Below are positions 57,168 to 64,000 of a stretch of 64,000 nucleotides of DNA, piece by piece (position 1 is the stretch's first letter; every line of letters starts with the position of its first letter). Source of the stretch: Microbulbifer sp. MKSA007 (lineage in GTDB: Bacteria > Pseudomonadota > Gammaproteobacteria > Pseudomonadales > Cellvibrionaceae); the NCBI GenBank assembly GCA_032615215.1, contig CP128433.1, positions 1,013,501-1,077,500 of the forward strand, given 5' to 3'. Below the pieces are notes generated by a model. The model did not search any database, was not told the DNA's origin, and was given only the letters and a program-made list of their open reading frames with translations. Both the position numbers and the translations under genes were made by a program.

Positions 57168-57198
57168 GGACAAGAAACAACCGCCCTGAGGGACGGTT
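57168..57198 (-). terminator. Probable terminator after fecR
   Basis: Minus strand AACCGTCC CTCA GGGCGGTT followed by GTTTCTT (stem 57198-57191 with 57186-57179, one G-T pair). It sits just past the fecR stop and would separate it from receptor 3, or attenuate. Confidence 0.55.
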
Positions 57199-57203
57199 AT
57201 AAC

Positions 57204-58244
57204 TTAGTTATTCGCGGGAGACAAGATAGTCAGGTTGGTGTTACTGCGGTCTTGCTGTAAATCCAGTGCAGTTGCGATGGCTTTTAGGGTGCTGTCCGGA
57301 TCAGAAACCTCAAAAGTTCCAGATACAAGTCGGTTTTCCACTTGGGGCGAAGCAGCAACGGGTACATTGAGGTAGCGGTTTAGCTCTGTGAGAGCATCCT
57401 TAAGCGGGGTCTTTTCAAAGACTAGTAAGCCTTTTGTCCAGTCCGTGGCCTCTTCCGGGGAGGTCCGACCGATTGGGCTGAGTCCGCGGTCAGATACGCT
57501 GACTTTTTGGTTCTTAACCAACTGCACTGACTCAGGTTTCAAGCCAGGAGCGCTTTCAGCCTCGGTGACTGAAACTGTACCTTCGGTTACAGATACCCGT
57601 GTGTTTTCAGGGTTTAGCTCTACATTGAACTCGGTTCCCAAAACCCGGATATTGGCGCTACCCGCAGAGACGGTGAATGGACGTGATGTTTGCCTGGCTA
57701 CTTCAAAGAATGCCTCGCCGCGAACTAGCTCGGTTCGGCGCTCGTTCCGGTTATAGATTACTCTCAGCTTACTGTTGGAGTTCAGTTTTACTTCGGAGCC
57801 ATCAGGTAGGCTGATGGTTTGTATTTGGCCGAGTTCTGTTGCATACATCTGAGCCTGGGTTTCGCCCCCCATACCTTGGAAACTTACCCACAGGGTTACA
57901 ATCGCTCCGCAGGTTGCGAGCCCCCCGCCAATGAGCCACTGGGGTAGGGTCCAACTCTTGGGTTTGGTAGCTTTGGTGGATTCTGTTCTATTGAGGTTTC
58001 TTTTCTTTTGGGATGGAATGCTTTCAGGGAAAAGAGTTTCCAAAGGCATTTTGGATAGAGCTCCCAGGTCGCCCCACAGCTCAGTGATTTCTGCAAAGGC
58101 CCGCTGGTTCTCCTCGACGGAGCACCACTCTTTAAATTGAGAGCGATCGGCTAGAGTAATCGAATCAGAGCGCAGGCGAGCCACCCAAGCGCAAGCCTGA
58201 TCCAGGCTGTCTTCGCTTACTGCTTGCTTCGGGTTGGTTCTCAT
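57204..58244 (-). CDS. FecR family anti-sigma/sigma regulator
   Basis: Inner-membrane signal relay between an STN-bearing receptor and an ECF sigma factor, 346 residues. N-terminal DUF4880-type cytoplasmic domain (about 8-60; DQACAWVARLRSDSITLADR, WCSVEENQRAFAEITELW), one TM helix (about 105-125), the FecR domain (TISLPDGSEVKLNSNSKLRV, RGEAFFEVA, FNVELNPENTRVSVTEGTVSV) and a C-terminal secretin/TonB-like short domain (LKDALTELNRYLNVPVA). Located between the sigma gene and receptor 3. Confidence 0.93.
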   Translation of the reverse strand: MRTNPKQAVSEDSLDQACAWVARLRSDSITLADRSQFKEWCSVEENQRAFAEITELWGDLGALSKMPLETLFPESIPSQKKRNLNRTESTKATKPKSWTLPQWLIGGGLATCGAIVTLWVSFQGMGGETQAQMYATELGQIQTISLPDGSEVKLNSNSKLRVIYNRNERRTELVRGEAFFEVARQTSRPFTVSAGSANIRVLGTEFNVELNPENTRVSVTEGTVSVTEAESAPGLKPESVQLVKNQKVSVSDRGLSPIGRTSPEEATDWTKGLLVFEKTPLKDALTELNRYLNVPVAASPQVENRLVSGTFEVSDPDSTLKAIATALDLQQDRSNTNLTILSPANN

Positions 58245-58586
58245 GGCTGCTCAAATACCTTGTATCTTTAAACTTTAATTAGCACTGTGATGCTAAAAAG
58301 AGCATCTTACTCAAAATTCTCCGATTTGTGTGGCCTTTACCTTGTGGTGCGTAGGTCAATACAAAACAATTCCGGAAATTTCTCTTAGTTAGCAGTGAAA
58401 GATGCTGCTAATAGCAGGGATCTTAGTGCGGCTCAATTTCTTAATTGGTCCTTGCAAGCTGAGACGGCTGAACAGGTTTCCCCCTCAACTAATTTTTTGA
58501 CTTGGCGAATCAGCAGTTTATGACTGCATTTTTAGTTATCGTTAATATTAACGTCGCGCTTGGAGTATGCCTGGCCGGAAGACTGC
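58245..58586. promoter_or_regulatory. Gap between sigma factor and fecR with a 14-bp palindrome
   Basis: No gene seen in 342 bases. CGTTAATATTAACG at 58540-58553 is a perfect 14-bp palindrome, about 35 bases beyond the sigma gene end. A gap this long is unusual between sigma and fecR genes, which are commonly adjacent, so fecR may have a separate promoter here. I could not define an ECF-type -35/-10. Confidence 0.4.
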
Positions 58587-59114
58587 TTACCCATTAGGGT
58601 TCACCTTTTTGCGGCAGGCTCTCAAGGCTTGCAAAATATACTTTTCTACACTGCTCACCGAGATATTCATTTCTTGGGCAATCTCGCTGTAGGAGAGGCC
58701 ACGTGTCCTGTGCAGGAGAAATGCTTGGCGGCACTTGAGGGGCAGCTTATCCATGGTTTCGTAGATGGACTGCAGCTGCTGGCGGGCTGCCAGTACCCTT
58801 TCTGGTGACTGATGGTCCGCGTGGTCGTCGGTGTAGGGCTCTCCTTCCATGGGAGCTTGCTGGCTTACATACTCTACGTGCAGCTTGCCTCGGCGCAGCT
58901 GGTCTACGGCCAGGTTATTGGCAATCTGATAGAGGTAGGCCCGTGGATTCTCGAGTTCCTTTTCATCGCTGAGTTTTTGCAGGCGTAGATAGGCGTGTTG
59001 GGCGATATCCTCGGCATCGTCAGGGCTTTTTACAATGCGAGAGACAAAGCGCACCAGGGCCTGTCCGTGCTCGGTAAACAGCCTTTCAAGAAGCGTCTTC
59101 CTGGCCTTATTCAT
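58587..59114 (-). CDS. RNA polymerase ECF sigma factor (FecI-like)
   Basis: Extracytoplasmic-function sigma factor of 175 residues. Region 2 at about 10-75 (ALVRFVSRIVKSPDDAEDIAQ; PRAYLYQIANNLAVDQLRR) and region 4 at about 115-170 (LDKLP-like MDKLPLKCRQAFLLHRTRGL; SEIAQEMNISVSSVEKYILQ) are complete. It should direct transcription of receptor 3 and perhaps the other receptor genes when FecR signals. Divergent from dnaX. Confidence 0.93.
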   Translation of the reverse strand: MNKARKTLLERLFTEHGQALVRFVSRIVKSPDDAEDIAQHAYLRLQKLSDEKELENPRAYLYQIANNLAVDQLRRGKLHVEYVSQQAPMEGEPYTDDHADHQSPERVLAARQQLQSIYETMDKLPLKCRQAFLLHRTRGLSYSEIAQEMNISVSSVEKYILQALRACRKKVNPNG

Positions 59115-59279
59115 TACTGATCGTGATCCCCGTACCCTGCTCGCTGTAGTTATGGACTGATTGTTCTTAGTGCGAGCTGGCGCACAGTTATATCACAAGC
59201 ATTGGTTTCGCTACGAGAGGTACGATCGAACTTGAATGGTCACACTCTCCGATTCTCTATGCCTGAAGATGGATGCCGG

Positions 59280-59285
59280 TATAAT
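59280..59285 (+). promoter_or_regulatory. Likely -10 of the dnaX promoter
   Basis: Exact TATAAT 64 bases before the dnaX start, within GGTATAATGG. The -35 at 59257-59262 is poor (TATGCC-like), so strength is uncertain. No SRP-RNA-like sequence was seen between the sigma gene and dnaX. Confidence 0.5.
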
Positions 59286-59349
59286 GGCGGCCGCGCCACA
59301 GGCGCAGACAATAAGACCTTGCAGAGGTGTGTCGAGCACCGGAGATTGA

Positions 59350-61233
59350 ATGAGTTATCAAGTACTGGCACGGAAGTGGCGGCCGAAGCTGTTTCGCGAG
59401 ATGGTGGGACAGGAGCATGTTCTCCAGGCGTTGATCAACGCCCTGGATAATGGTCGCTTGCACCACGCCTACCTCTTTGCCGGTACCCGTGGTGTGGGTA
59501 AAACCACGATCGCACGAATCCTGGCCAAGTGTCTGAATTGTGAAGAGGGAGTCAGTTCTGAACCCTGTGGCCAGTGCCACACTTGCAATGAGATTGCCGA
59601 TGGCCGTTTTGTCGACCTGATCGAAGTGGATGCAGCCTCGCGTACCAAGGTCGAAGATACTCGTGAACTGCTTGAGAACGTGCAGTACGCACCGACCCGG
59701 GGTCGCTTCAAGGTTTACCTGATCGATGAAGTCCATATGTTGTCGAACAGCTCGTTTAACGCGCTGTTAAAAACCCTCGAAGAACCGCCCCCCCATGTGA
59801 AGTTTCTGCTGGCAACGACTGATCCGCAGAAGTTGCCGGTGACTGTGTTGTCCCGCTGTCTCCAGTTCAAGCTGAAGAATATGAGCCCCGAGCGGGTTGT
59901 GGGGCACTTGAAGTTTGTGTTGGAGCAGGAGCAGGTCCCGTTTGAAGAAGGAGCCCTGTGGCATCTCGGTCGCGCCGCAGATGGCAGTATGCGAGATGGG
60001 ATGAGTCTTACCGACCAGGCCATCGCATTTGGTGGGGGGCAAATTATCGAGGCAGAAGTGCGCGGTATGCTGGGCAGTATCGATACCGGCTTGGTGTGGA
60101 AGCTGCTGCAAGCCTTGTCTGAAGAGGACGCACAGGCTTTATTTGCCACAGTTGCTGAGTTGTCCCAGCAGGCCCCTGATTACAGTGCTGCGCTGGCAGA
60201 ACTCGCCGACAACCTGCACCGCATTGCAGTGGCCCAGGTGTTGCCTCAATCTATCGATAATTCCCTGGGTGATGGTGAGCGACTGAGAAATTTAGCTGGG
60301 CGTATCGCCCCGGAAAATGTGCAGTTGTATTACCAGATGGCCCTGCTGGCCCGGCGTGACCTGCCTTTGGCCCCGGATCAGCGCAGTGGCTTTGAAATGG
60401 CTCTGCTGCGGATGTTGGCTTTCCGCCCCCAGGGTGTTGCGGATATTCCCCGTTCGCCACTGCCATCGGCTTCCGAACCCGTTTCACCAGCACCGGCTCC
60501 AGAAGCGCTACAGCCACAGGCTCCTGTAGCGCCAGAAGTACCGGAGGTCAGCCCGGCAAAAAAGCCTGAAGCGGCACAGCCTGCAGCCCCAACTGAAATG
60601 GTCAGTGAGTCAGCGACGGAGGCTCAGCCGGAGCAAATTATAAGCCCGCCCCCTGTTCGGGGAGTGGCAGAAGAGCGTCCCCAGCGTAAAGATGTCCTGG
60701 CCGAGCTGCGCCAGCGAGTTGCGGAAGTGGAGTCGGCGCCGGCACCACAGCAACCAGTACCACAAAATACGGTGAATACCTCGCGGGAGGCTCCGGTAGA
60801 AAGCCGCAGTCAGGAAGTGCCAAAAGGGCGTTTGGAAGCATTAACGCCTGGCAGTTGGCCGGTAATGTATGGACAGCTGGGTATTACCGGTATTTTGCAC
60901 TCCATTGCCCAGCACTTGGAGATGGTGGGCAGGCAGGACAATATACTCTCGTTCACCCTGGATGAATCCTACAGCAGCCTCTACGACGAAGTTCACCAGC
61001 GGCGTCTGGGGGACTCTCTGGCTGACTTCTTCCAACAGCCTGTGGTAGCGCAGATACAAGTAGGGCAGGTACATGGGAGTACCCCCGCCCGATTAGTCGC
61101 AGCTACCCGCCAAGCGCGGCTTGAAGCTGCCCAGGATGCACTGGTCGCTGACCCACTGGTTCAAGAATTACAGACAGAATTGAGTGCGGAACTGGTGCCG
61201 GGCTCCGTAGAATCACTAGTAGTAGAAGATTAA
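59350..61233 (+). CDS. dnaX: DNA polymerase III subunit gamma/tau
   Basis: Clamp-loader ATPase that couples polymerase cores and helicase at the replication fork. 627 residues (E. coli tau 643). MSYQVLARKWRPKLF start, Walker A GTRGVGKTT (about 45), a zinc finger with Cys in CLNCEEG, PCGQCHTCNE, Walker B YLIDEVHM, sensor VLSRCLQF, then Pro/Ala-rich linker (about 370-500) and a C-terminal tau domain. In the linker lies a programmed frameshift cassette (listed separately) that would yield a 406-residue gamma. Starts an operon with ybaB, recR and rnd. Confidence 0.97.
   Translation: MSYQVLARKWRPKLFREMVGQEHVLQALINALDNGRLHHAYLFAGTRGVGKTTIARILAKCLNCEEGVSSEPCGQCHTCNEIADGRFVDLIEVDAASRTKVEDTRELLENVQYAPTRGRFKVYLIDEVHMLSNSSFNALLKTLEEPPPHVKFLLATTDPQKLPVTVLSRCLQFKLKNMSPERVVGHLKFVLEQEQVPFEEGALWHLGRAADGSMRDGMSLTDQAIAFGGGQIIEAEVRGMLGSIDTGLVWKLLQALSEEDAQALFATVAELSQQAPDYSAALAELADNLHRIAVAQVLPQSIDNSLGDGERLRNLAGRIAPENVQLYYQMALLARRDLPLAPDQRSGFEMALLRMLAFRPQGVADIPRSPLPSASEPVSPAPAPEALQPQAPVAPEVPEVSPAKKPEAAQPAAPTEMVSESATEAQPEQIISPPPVRGVAEERPQRKDVLAELRQRVAEVESAPAPQQPVPQNTVNTSREAPVESRSQEVPKGRLEALTPGSWPVMYGQLGITGILHSIAQHLEMVGRQDNILSFTLDESYSSLYDEVHQRRLGDSLADFFQQPVVAQIQVGQVHGSTPARLVAATRQARLEAAQDALVADPLVQELQTELSAELVPGSVESLVVED
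60543..60569 (+). other. dnaX: Probable dnaX programmed -1 frameshift site (gamma subunit)
   Basis: GGAGGT (60543-60548) lies 10 bases before the heptamer A AAA AAG (60558-60564), which is in the required X XXY YYZ register for the dnaX frame (GCA AAA AAG). A -1 slip reads GCC then TGA (60567-60569), ending the protein at about residue 406. The same elements and spacing make gamma in E. coli dnaX. A downstream stem-loop was not clear to me. Confidence 0.85.
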
Positions 61234-61288
61234 TGACAATTAGGGCCCGGTTTATTCCGGGGCCACATGCACAAGATAGAGGTTACCT

Positions 61289-61633
61289 ATGAAAGGTTTG
61301 GGCGATTTGATGCAGCAGGCCCAGAAGATGCAGGCTGACATGCAGGAAAAAGTGCAGAAGATGCAGCAGGAGCTGACTGAACTGCGCATTTGCGGTGAGT
61401 CTGGGGCGGGTATGGTCAAGGTGATGATGAATGGTCGCCACGATGTGGTATCTGTGGAAATTGATCCCTCCCTGATGACTGAGGAGAAGGAAATGCTGGA
61501 AGACCTGCTGGCCGCTGCGGTCAACGACGCTGTGCGCCGTGTAGAGGAAAAAACACAGGAACTGCAAAAGCAGGGGATGGGAGACCTGACTTCAGGTATC
61601 AATTTGCCTGAAGGCTTTAAGTTCCCCTTTTAA
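61289..61633 (+). CDS. YbaB/EbfC family nucleoid-associated protein
   Basis: Small DNA-binding dimer of 114 residues: starts [19 protein letters not shown], long helix with Gln/Lys heptads, then [26 protein letters not shown] and an end [15 protein letters not shown]. This is the standard YbaB form. Position between dnaX and recR is conserved in bacteria. Gap to dnaX is 55 bases and includes a GC hairpin; gap to recR is 30. Confidence 0.96.
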   Translation: MKGLGDLMQQAQKMQADMQEKVQKMQQELTELRICGESGAGMVKVMMNGRHDVVSVEIDPSLMTEEKEMLEDLLAAAVNDAVRRVEEKTQELQKQGMGDLTSGINLPEGFKFPF

Positions 61634-61663
61634 GAAGTGGCCATCCACTGGTTTTGAGTTTGT

Positions 61664-62269
61664 ATGTTTAGTCCCCTGATTGAAGAGCTGATCCGCGCGC
61701 TCCGCTGTCTGCCCAGTGTGGGCCCCAAGTCCGCGCAGCGCATGGCGATGTACCTGTTGGAAAAAGACCGAGAAGCTGCCTCCCTGCTGGCCCAGAGTTT
61801 GGCACGAGCGGTGGAACAAGTGGGGCGCTGTGGGCAGTGTCGCACCCTGACAGAGGAGCCCGTTTGCTCATTGTGTAGCAATAGCCGGCGCGAGCAGGAC
61901 TCACTGTGCGTGGTTGAGACGCCCGCTGATGTTCTGGCTATTGAGCAGGCCGGTAATTACCACGGTCGCTACTTTGTCCTGCATGGGCATCTCTCGCCCA
62001 TCGATGGTATTGGCCCGGGGGACCTGGGGATCGACTTGCTGGAGCAGAGGCTCGCTACTGAGCAGTTGCGCGAACTTATTGTCGCCACTAACCCTACGGT
62101 AGAAGGTGAAGCTACCGCGCAGTACATCGCGGAGAGAGCTCGTGCCCAGGGGGTGACGGTGAGCCGGATTGCCCACGGTGTGCCCATCGGCGGAGAGCTG
62201 GAATATATCGATGGCGGCACTCTCGCCCACGCCTTTAATAGTCGAACCGCATTTTTTTCCGGCAGTTGA
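61664..62269 (+). CDS. recR: Recombination protein RecR
   Basis: Recombination mediator that acts with RecO/RecF to load RecA at gaps; 201 residues. It has the helix-hairpin-helix ([20 protein letters not shown]), a C4 zinc finger ([16 protein letters not shown]), a Toprim part ([29 protein letters not shown]) and the C-terminal [20 protein letters not shown] block. Complete and of usual length. Confidence 0.97.
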   Translation: MFSPLIEELIRALRCLPSVGPKSAQRMAMYLLEKDREAASLLAQSLARAVEQVGRCGQCRTLTEEPVCSLCSNSRREQDSLCVVETPADVLAIEQAGNYHGRYFVLHGHLSPIDGIGPGDLGIDLLEQRLATEQLRELIVATNPTVEGEATAQYIAERARAQGVTVSRIAHGVPIGGELEYIDGGTLAHAFNSRTAFFSGS

Positions 62270-62278
62270 GTGATATCG

Positions 62279-63409
62279 ATGACAGAAATAGATACCACTC
62301 CACGCTGGGTCGACAGTTACGAGCAGCTGGTAGAGTTGTGTGCAGAATGGCGCAAGCAGAGTGCGGTAGCCCTGGATACCGAGTTCATGCGCAGCCGTAC
62401 TTTTTATCCCCAGCCGGCGCTGGTCCAGGTAGGTGATGGAAAACACTGCTACCTGATCGACAATTTGGCGATTGAGGAGTTACAGCCGCTTCGCGACCTC
62501 TTGCTCGATACCGCTGTCACTAAAATCATGCACAGTTGTAGTGAGGACCTGGAAACCCTGGAGCGCTTACTAGGCGTGATTCCCGAGCCCATTTTTGATA
62601 CCCAAATTGCCGCTGCAATCTGTGGTATGGGAGCAGGCTTGGGTTATGCGGCGACAGTTAACCAGCTACTGCATATAGAGTTGCCCAAGAGTGAAACCCG
62701 CTCGGACTGGCTGCAGAGACCTCTCAGCGATGCACAGAAAACCTATGCCGCCCTCGATGTTGCTTGGTTGCCGGTACTCTACGGCGTACTGGTAAAGGAC
62801 CTCAATGCGAAGGGGCGCCTGGAGTGGTTGCAGGAAGACTGTGCATCATTGGTGGTCACGGCTCGAAACCCGAGCCCACCTGAGATTTACTACCAAAAAG
62901 TGAAAGGTGCCTGGCGCCTGCGCAGTAAACAACTGGCAGTGCTACAGGATGTGTGTGCCTGGCGCGAAAAGCAGGCCAGGGCGCTGAATATGCCGCGCAA
63001 TCACTTGTTGAAAGAGAATATCTGTCTCGGCTTGGCCCAACAGTTGCCGCGGCATAGAGGTGCCTTGAGCCAACTGGGTATGGAAGGGCGAGCTCTGCGT
63101 GAGCACGGCGACGCCCTGTTAAAAATCGTTGCCCAAGCCTGCGGGAGAAGCGATCCACCTGCGCGAATGCAGCAGCCCCTCAACCGGCAGCAGGGAGAAA
63201 TCCTCAAGCAACTGCGGCTTGAGATGGTGTCTATTGCCGAGCGGGCCGGGTTGCCTGCCGAAATATTAATTCGCAAAAAAGAGCTGGAAGCCTTGGTCCA
63301 GGCCCGTCGACCCGAGTTAGAGGGTCGGCTCAGAGGGTGGCGGGCCGATGTGATTGGCCACCCTTTGCTCGAAGCTCTGAAACAATTGCGTAAAGAGGAA
63401 TTGAAGTGA
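62279..63409 (+). CDS. rnd: Ribonuclease D
   Basis: 3'-5' exoribonuclease of the DEDDy type, used in tRNA 3' maturation. 376 residues from ATG 62279 (GTG 62270, right after the recR stop, is an alternative). Catalytic motifs: ALDTEFMR (Exo I), HSCSEDLETLERLL (Exo II), YAALDVAWLPVLY (Exo III with Tyr). Two HRDC-type helical domains follow (about 205-290 and 295-370). Its stop overlaps the next start (GTGA). Confidence 0.95.
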   Translation: MTEIDTTPRWVDSYEQLVELCAEWRKQSAVALDTEFMRSRTFYPQPALVQVGDGKHCYLIDNLAIEELQPLRDLLLDTAVTKIMHSCSEDLETLERLLGVIPEPIFDTQIAAAICGMGAGLGYAATVNQLLHIELPKSETRSDWLQRPLSDAQKTYAALDVAWLPVLYGVLVKDLNAKGRLEWLQEDCASLVVTARNPSPPEIYYQKVKGAWRLRSKQLAVLQDVCAWREKQARALNMPRNHLLKENICLGLAQQLPRHRGALSQLGMEGRALREHGDALLKIVAQACGRSDPPARMQQPLNRQQGEILKQLRLEMVSIAERAGLPAEILIRKKELEALVQARRPELEGRLRGWRADVIGHPLLEALKQLRKEELK

Positions 63410-63693
63410 AAATTTTATGCGATATTTATCGCAGTCCAAATAAAGACGAGATGTATCTGTACGTGGATAAGCGCGAGGGCACTGCGAGGGTTCCCAAAAA
63501 TCTACTGGAGCTTTTCGGCAAGCCGCAGCACGTCACTACGATGTTGGTGACGCCGGACAAAAAACTGGCCCGTGCGGAGGCGGACAAGTTGCTCAAAGAG
63601 GTGCGCACTCGCGGCTATTACTTACAGATGCCGCCAATAGCCGATTCCGAAATGAGTGAAATCGCGCTGAAGAACAGCAAGTTGCAACGCTGA
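63406..63693 (+). CDS. YcgL domain-containing protein
   Basis: A 95-residue cytoplasmic protein: MKILCDIYRSPNKDEMYLYVDKREG, VPKNLLELFG, LVTPDKKLARAEADKLLKEV and GYYLQMPP fit the YcgL/UPF0745 family, common in gammaproteobacteria with unknown function. GTG start 63406 overlaps the rnd stop by 4 bases. Confidence 0.9.
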   Translation: MKILCDIYRSPNKDEMYLYVDKREGTARVPKNLLELFGKPQHVTTMLVTPDKKLARAEADKLLKEVRTRGYYLQMPPIADSEMSEIALKNSKLQR

Positions 63694-63703
63694 GTCGAGC
63701 TAA

Positions 63704-64000
63704 ATGGCACAGGAGCCTTTTTGGCGGCGGAAAACGCTGGAGCAAATGAGTCGATCCGAGTGGGAGCAGCTTTGTGACGGTTGTGGTCGCTGCTGTCTGC
63801 ATAGTTTGGAGGATGAGGATACGGGTGAGGTCTACCTCACTAATGTGGCCTGCCGCCTGTTGGATACCCATTCCTGCCAGTGCAGCAAGTACAGCCAGCG
63901 CAAAGCCCATGTTCCCGGATGCATTCAGTTGCGTATAGAGGATATTGCCGAATTCGATTGGTTGCCGCTCACCTGCGCATACCGCAGCCTTGCGGAAGGG
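63704..64000 (+). CDS. YcgN family cysteine-cluster protein, 3'-partial
   Basis: Begins [15 protein letters not shown] and shows [32 protein letters not shown] and CQCSKYSQR, which are marks of YcgN (UPF0260), a Cys-cluster metalloprotein family of unknown function (longer blocks shortened here to key residues CDGCGRCC and CRLLD). Only 99 codons lie inside the window and the frame is open at base 64000. It follows ycgL by 10 bases, as in other gammaproteobacteria. Confidence 0.85.
   Translation, partial: MAQEPFWRRKTLEQMSRSEWEQLCDGCGRCCLHSLEDEDTGEVYLTNVACRLLDTHSCQCSKYSQRKAHVPGCIQLRIEDIAEFDWLPLTCAYRSLAEG

Noticed and set aside
59115..59349. SRP (4.5S) RNA gene before dnaX
   Set aside because: The conserved 4.5S domain IV sequence (GGTCAGG ... 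GGAAGGAAGCAGCC) is not present; only a -10-like TATAAT is seen.

Overview
The window looks like chromosome from a marine gammaproteobacterium. The gene content suggests the Cellvibrionales/Microbulbifer neighbourhood: PDH E1/E2 of the Azotobacter/Pseudomonas type, a class GN sortase with its VIT/VWA target, many TonB-dependent receptors, FabV, and a dnaX-ybaB-recR block. This assignment is an inference from gene families, not a database result. I found no rRNA, tRNA, CRISPR array, transposase or prophage.

Layout. 1-2.3 kb: AI-2E-type permease (5' end outside the window) and purC. 2.4-5.4 kb: Gram-negative sortase system, a VIT/VWA surface protein ending in a YPQTA-like sorting signal and its sortase. 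5.5-10.2 kb: aceE-aceF, preceded by a perfect FadR/PdhR-type palindrome. 10.3-12.8 kb: accessory island with three small lipoproteins (two share a four-cysteine pattern), an AT-rich PLOD-like glycosyltransferase and an unknown membrane protein. 12.8-18.9 kb: RND efflux pump, divergent AraC regulator and HiPIP. 19.0-29.9 kb: M6 metalloprotease, sigma-54 two-component system, NTF2-like secreted protein and a MacAB-like ABC exporter whose operon has a near-consensus -24/-12 promoter and clustered GTGTCCG repeats. 30-48 kb: mostly housekeeping and metabolism (SulP-Usp, class V aminotransferase with Lrp regulator, miaE, thioesterase, fabV, aldo/keto reductase, lpxL, dapA, bamC, MBL hydrolase, TauE, POT transporter, TPR lipoprotein). 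48-59 kb: three TonB-dependent receptors in a row, the last with an STN domain and followed upstream by fecR and an ECF sigma gene (a cell-surface signalling set). 59.3-64 kb: dnaX, ybaB, recR, rnd, ycgL and ycgN (cut by the window end).

The most notable signals are: (1) a dnaX programmed -1 frameshift cassette very like that of E. coli (GGAGGT, 10 nt, A AAA AAG, stop two codons on); (2) the sigma-54 promoter and repeat array in front of the ABC exporter, with its probable activator in the same cluster; (3) the pdh operator; (4) the sortase pair; (5) five genes broken by eight single-base losses, all in mononucleotide runs and all repaired by one added base. Point 5 reads more like base-calling error than decay, so those five genes should be treated as probably intact in the organism.
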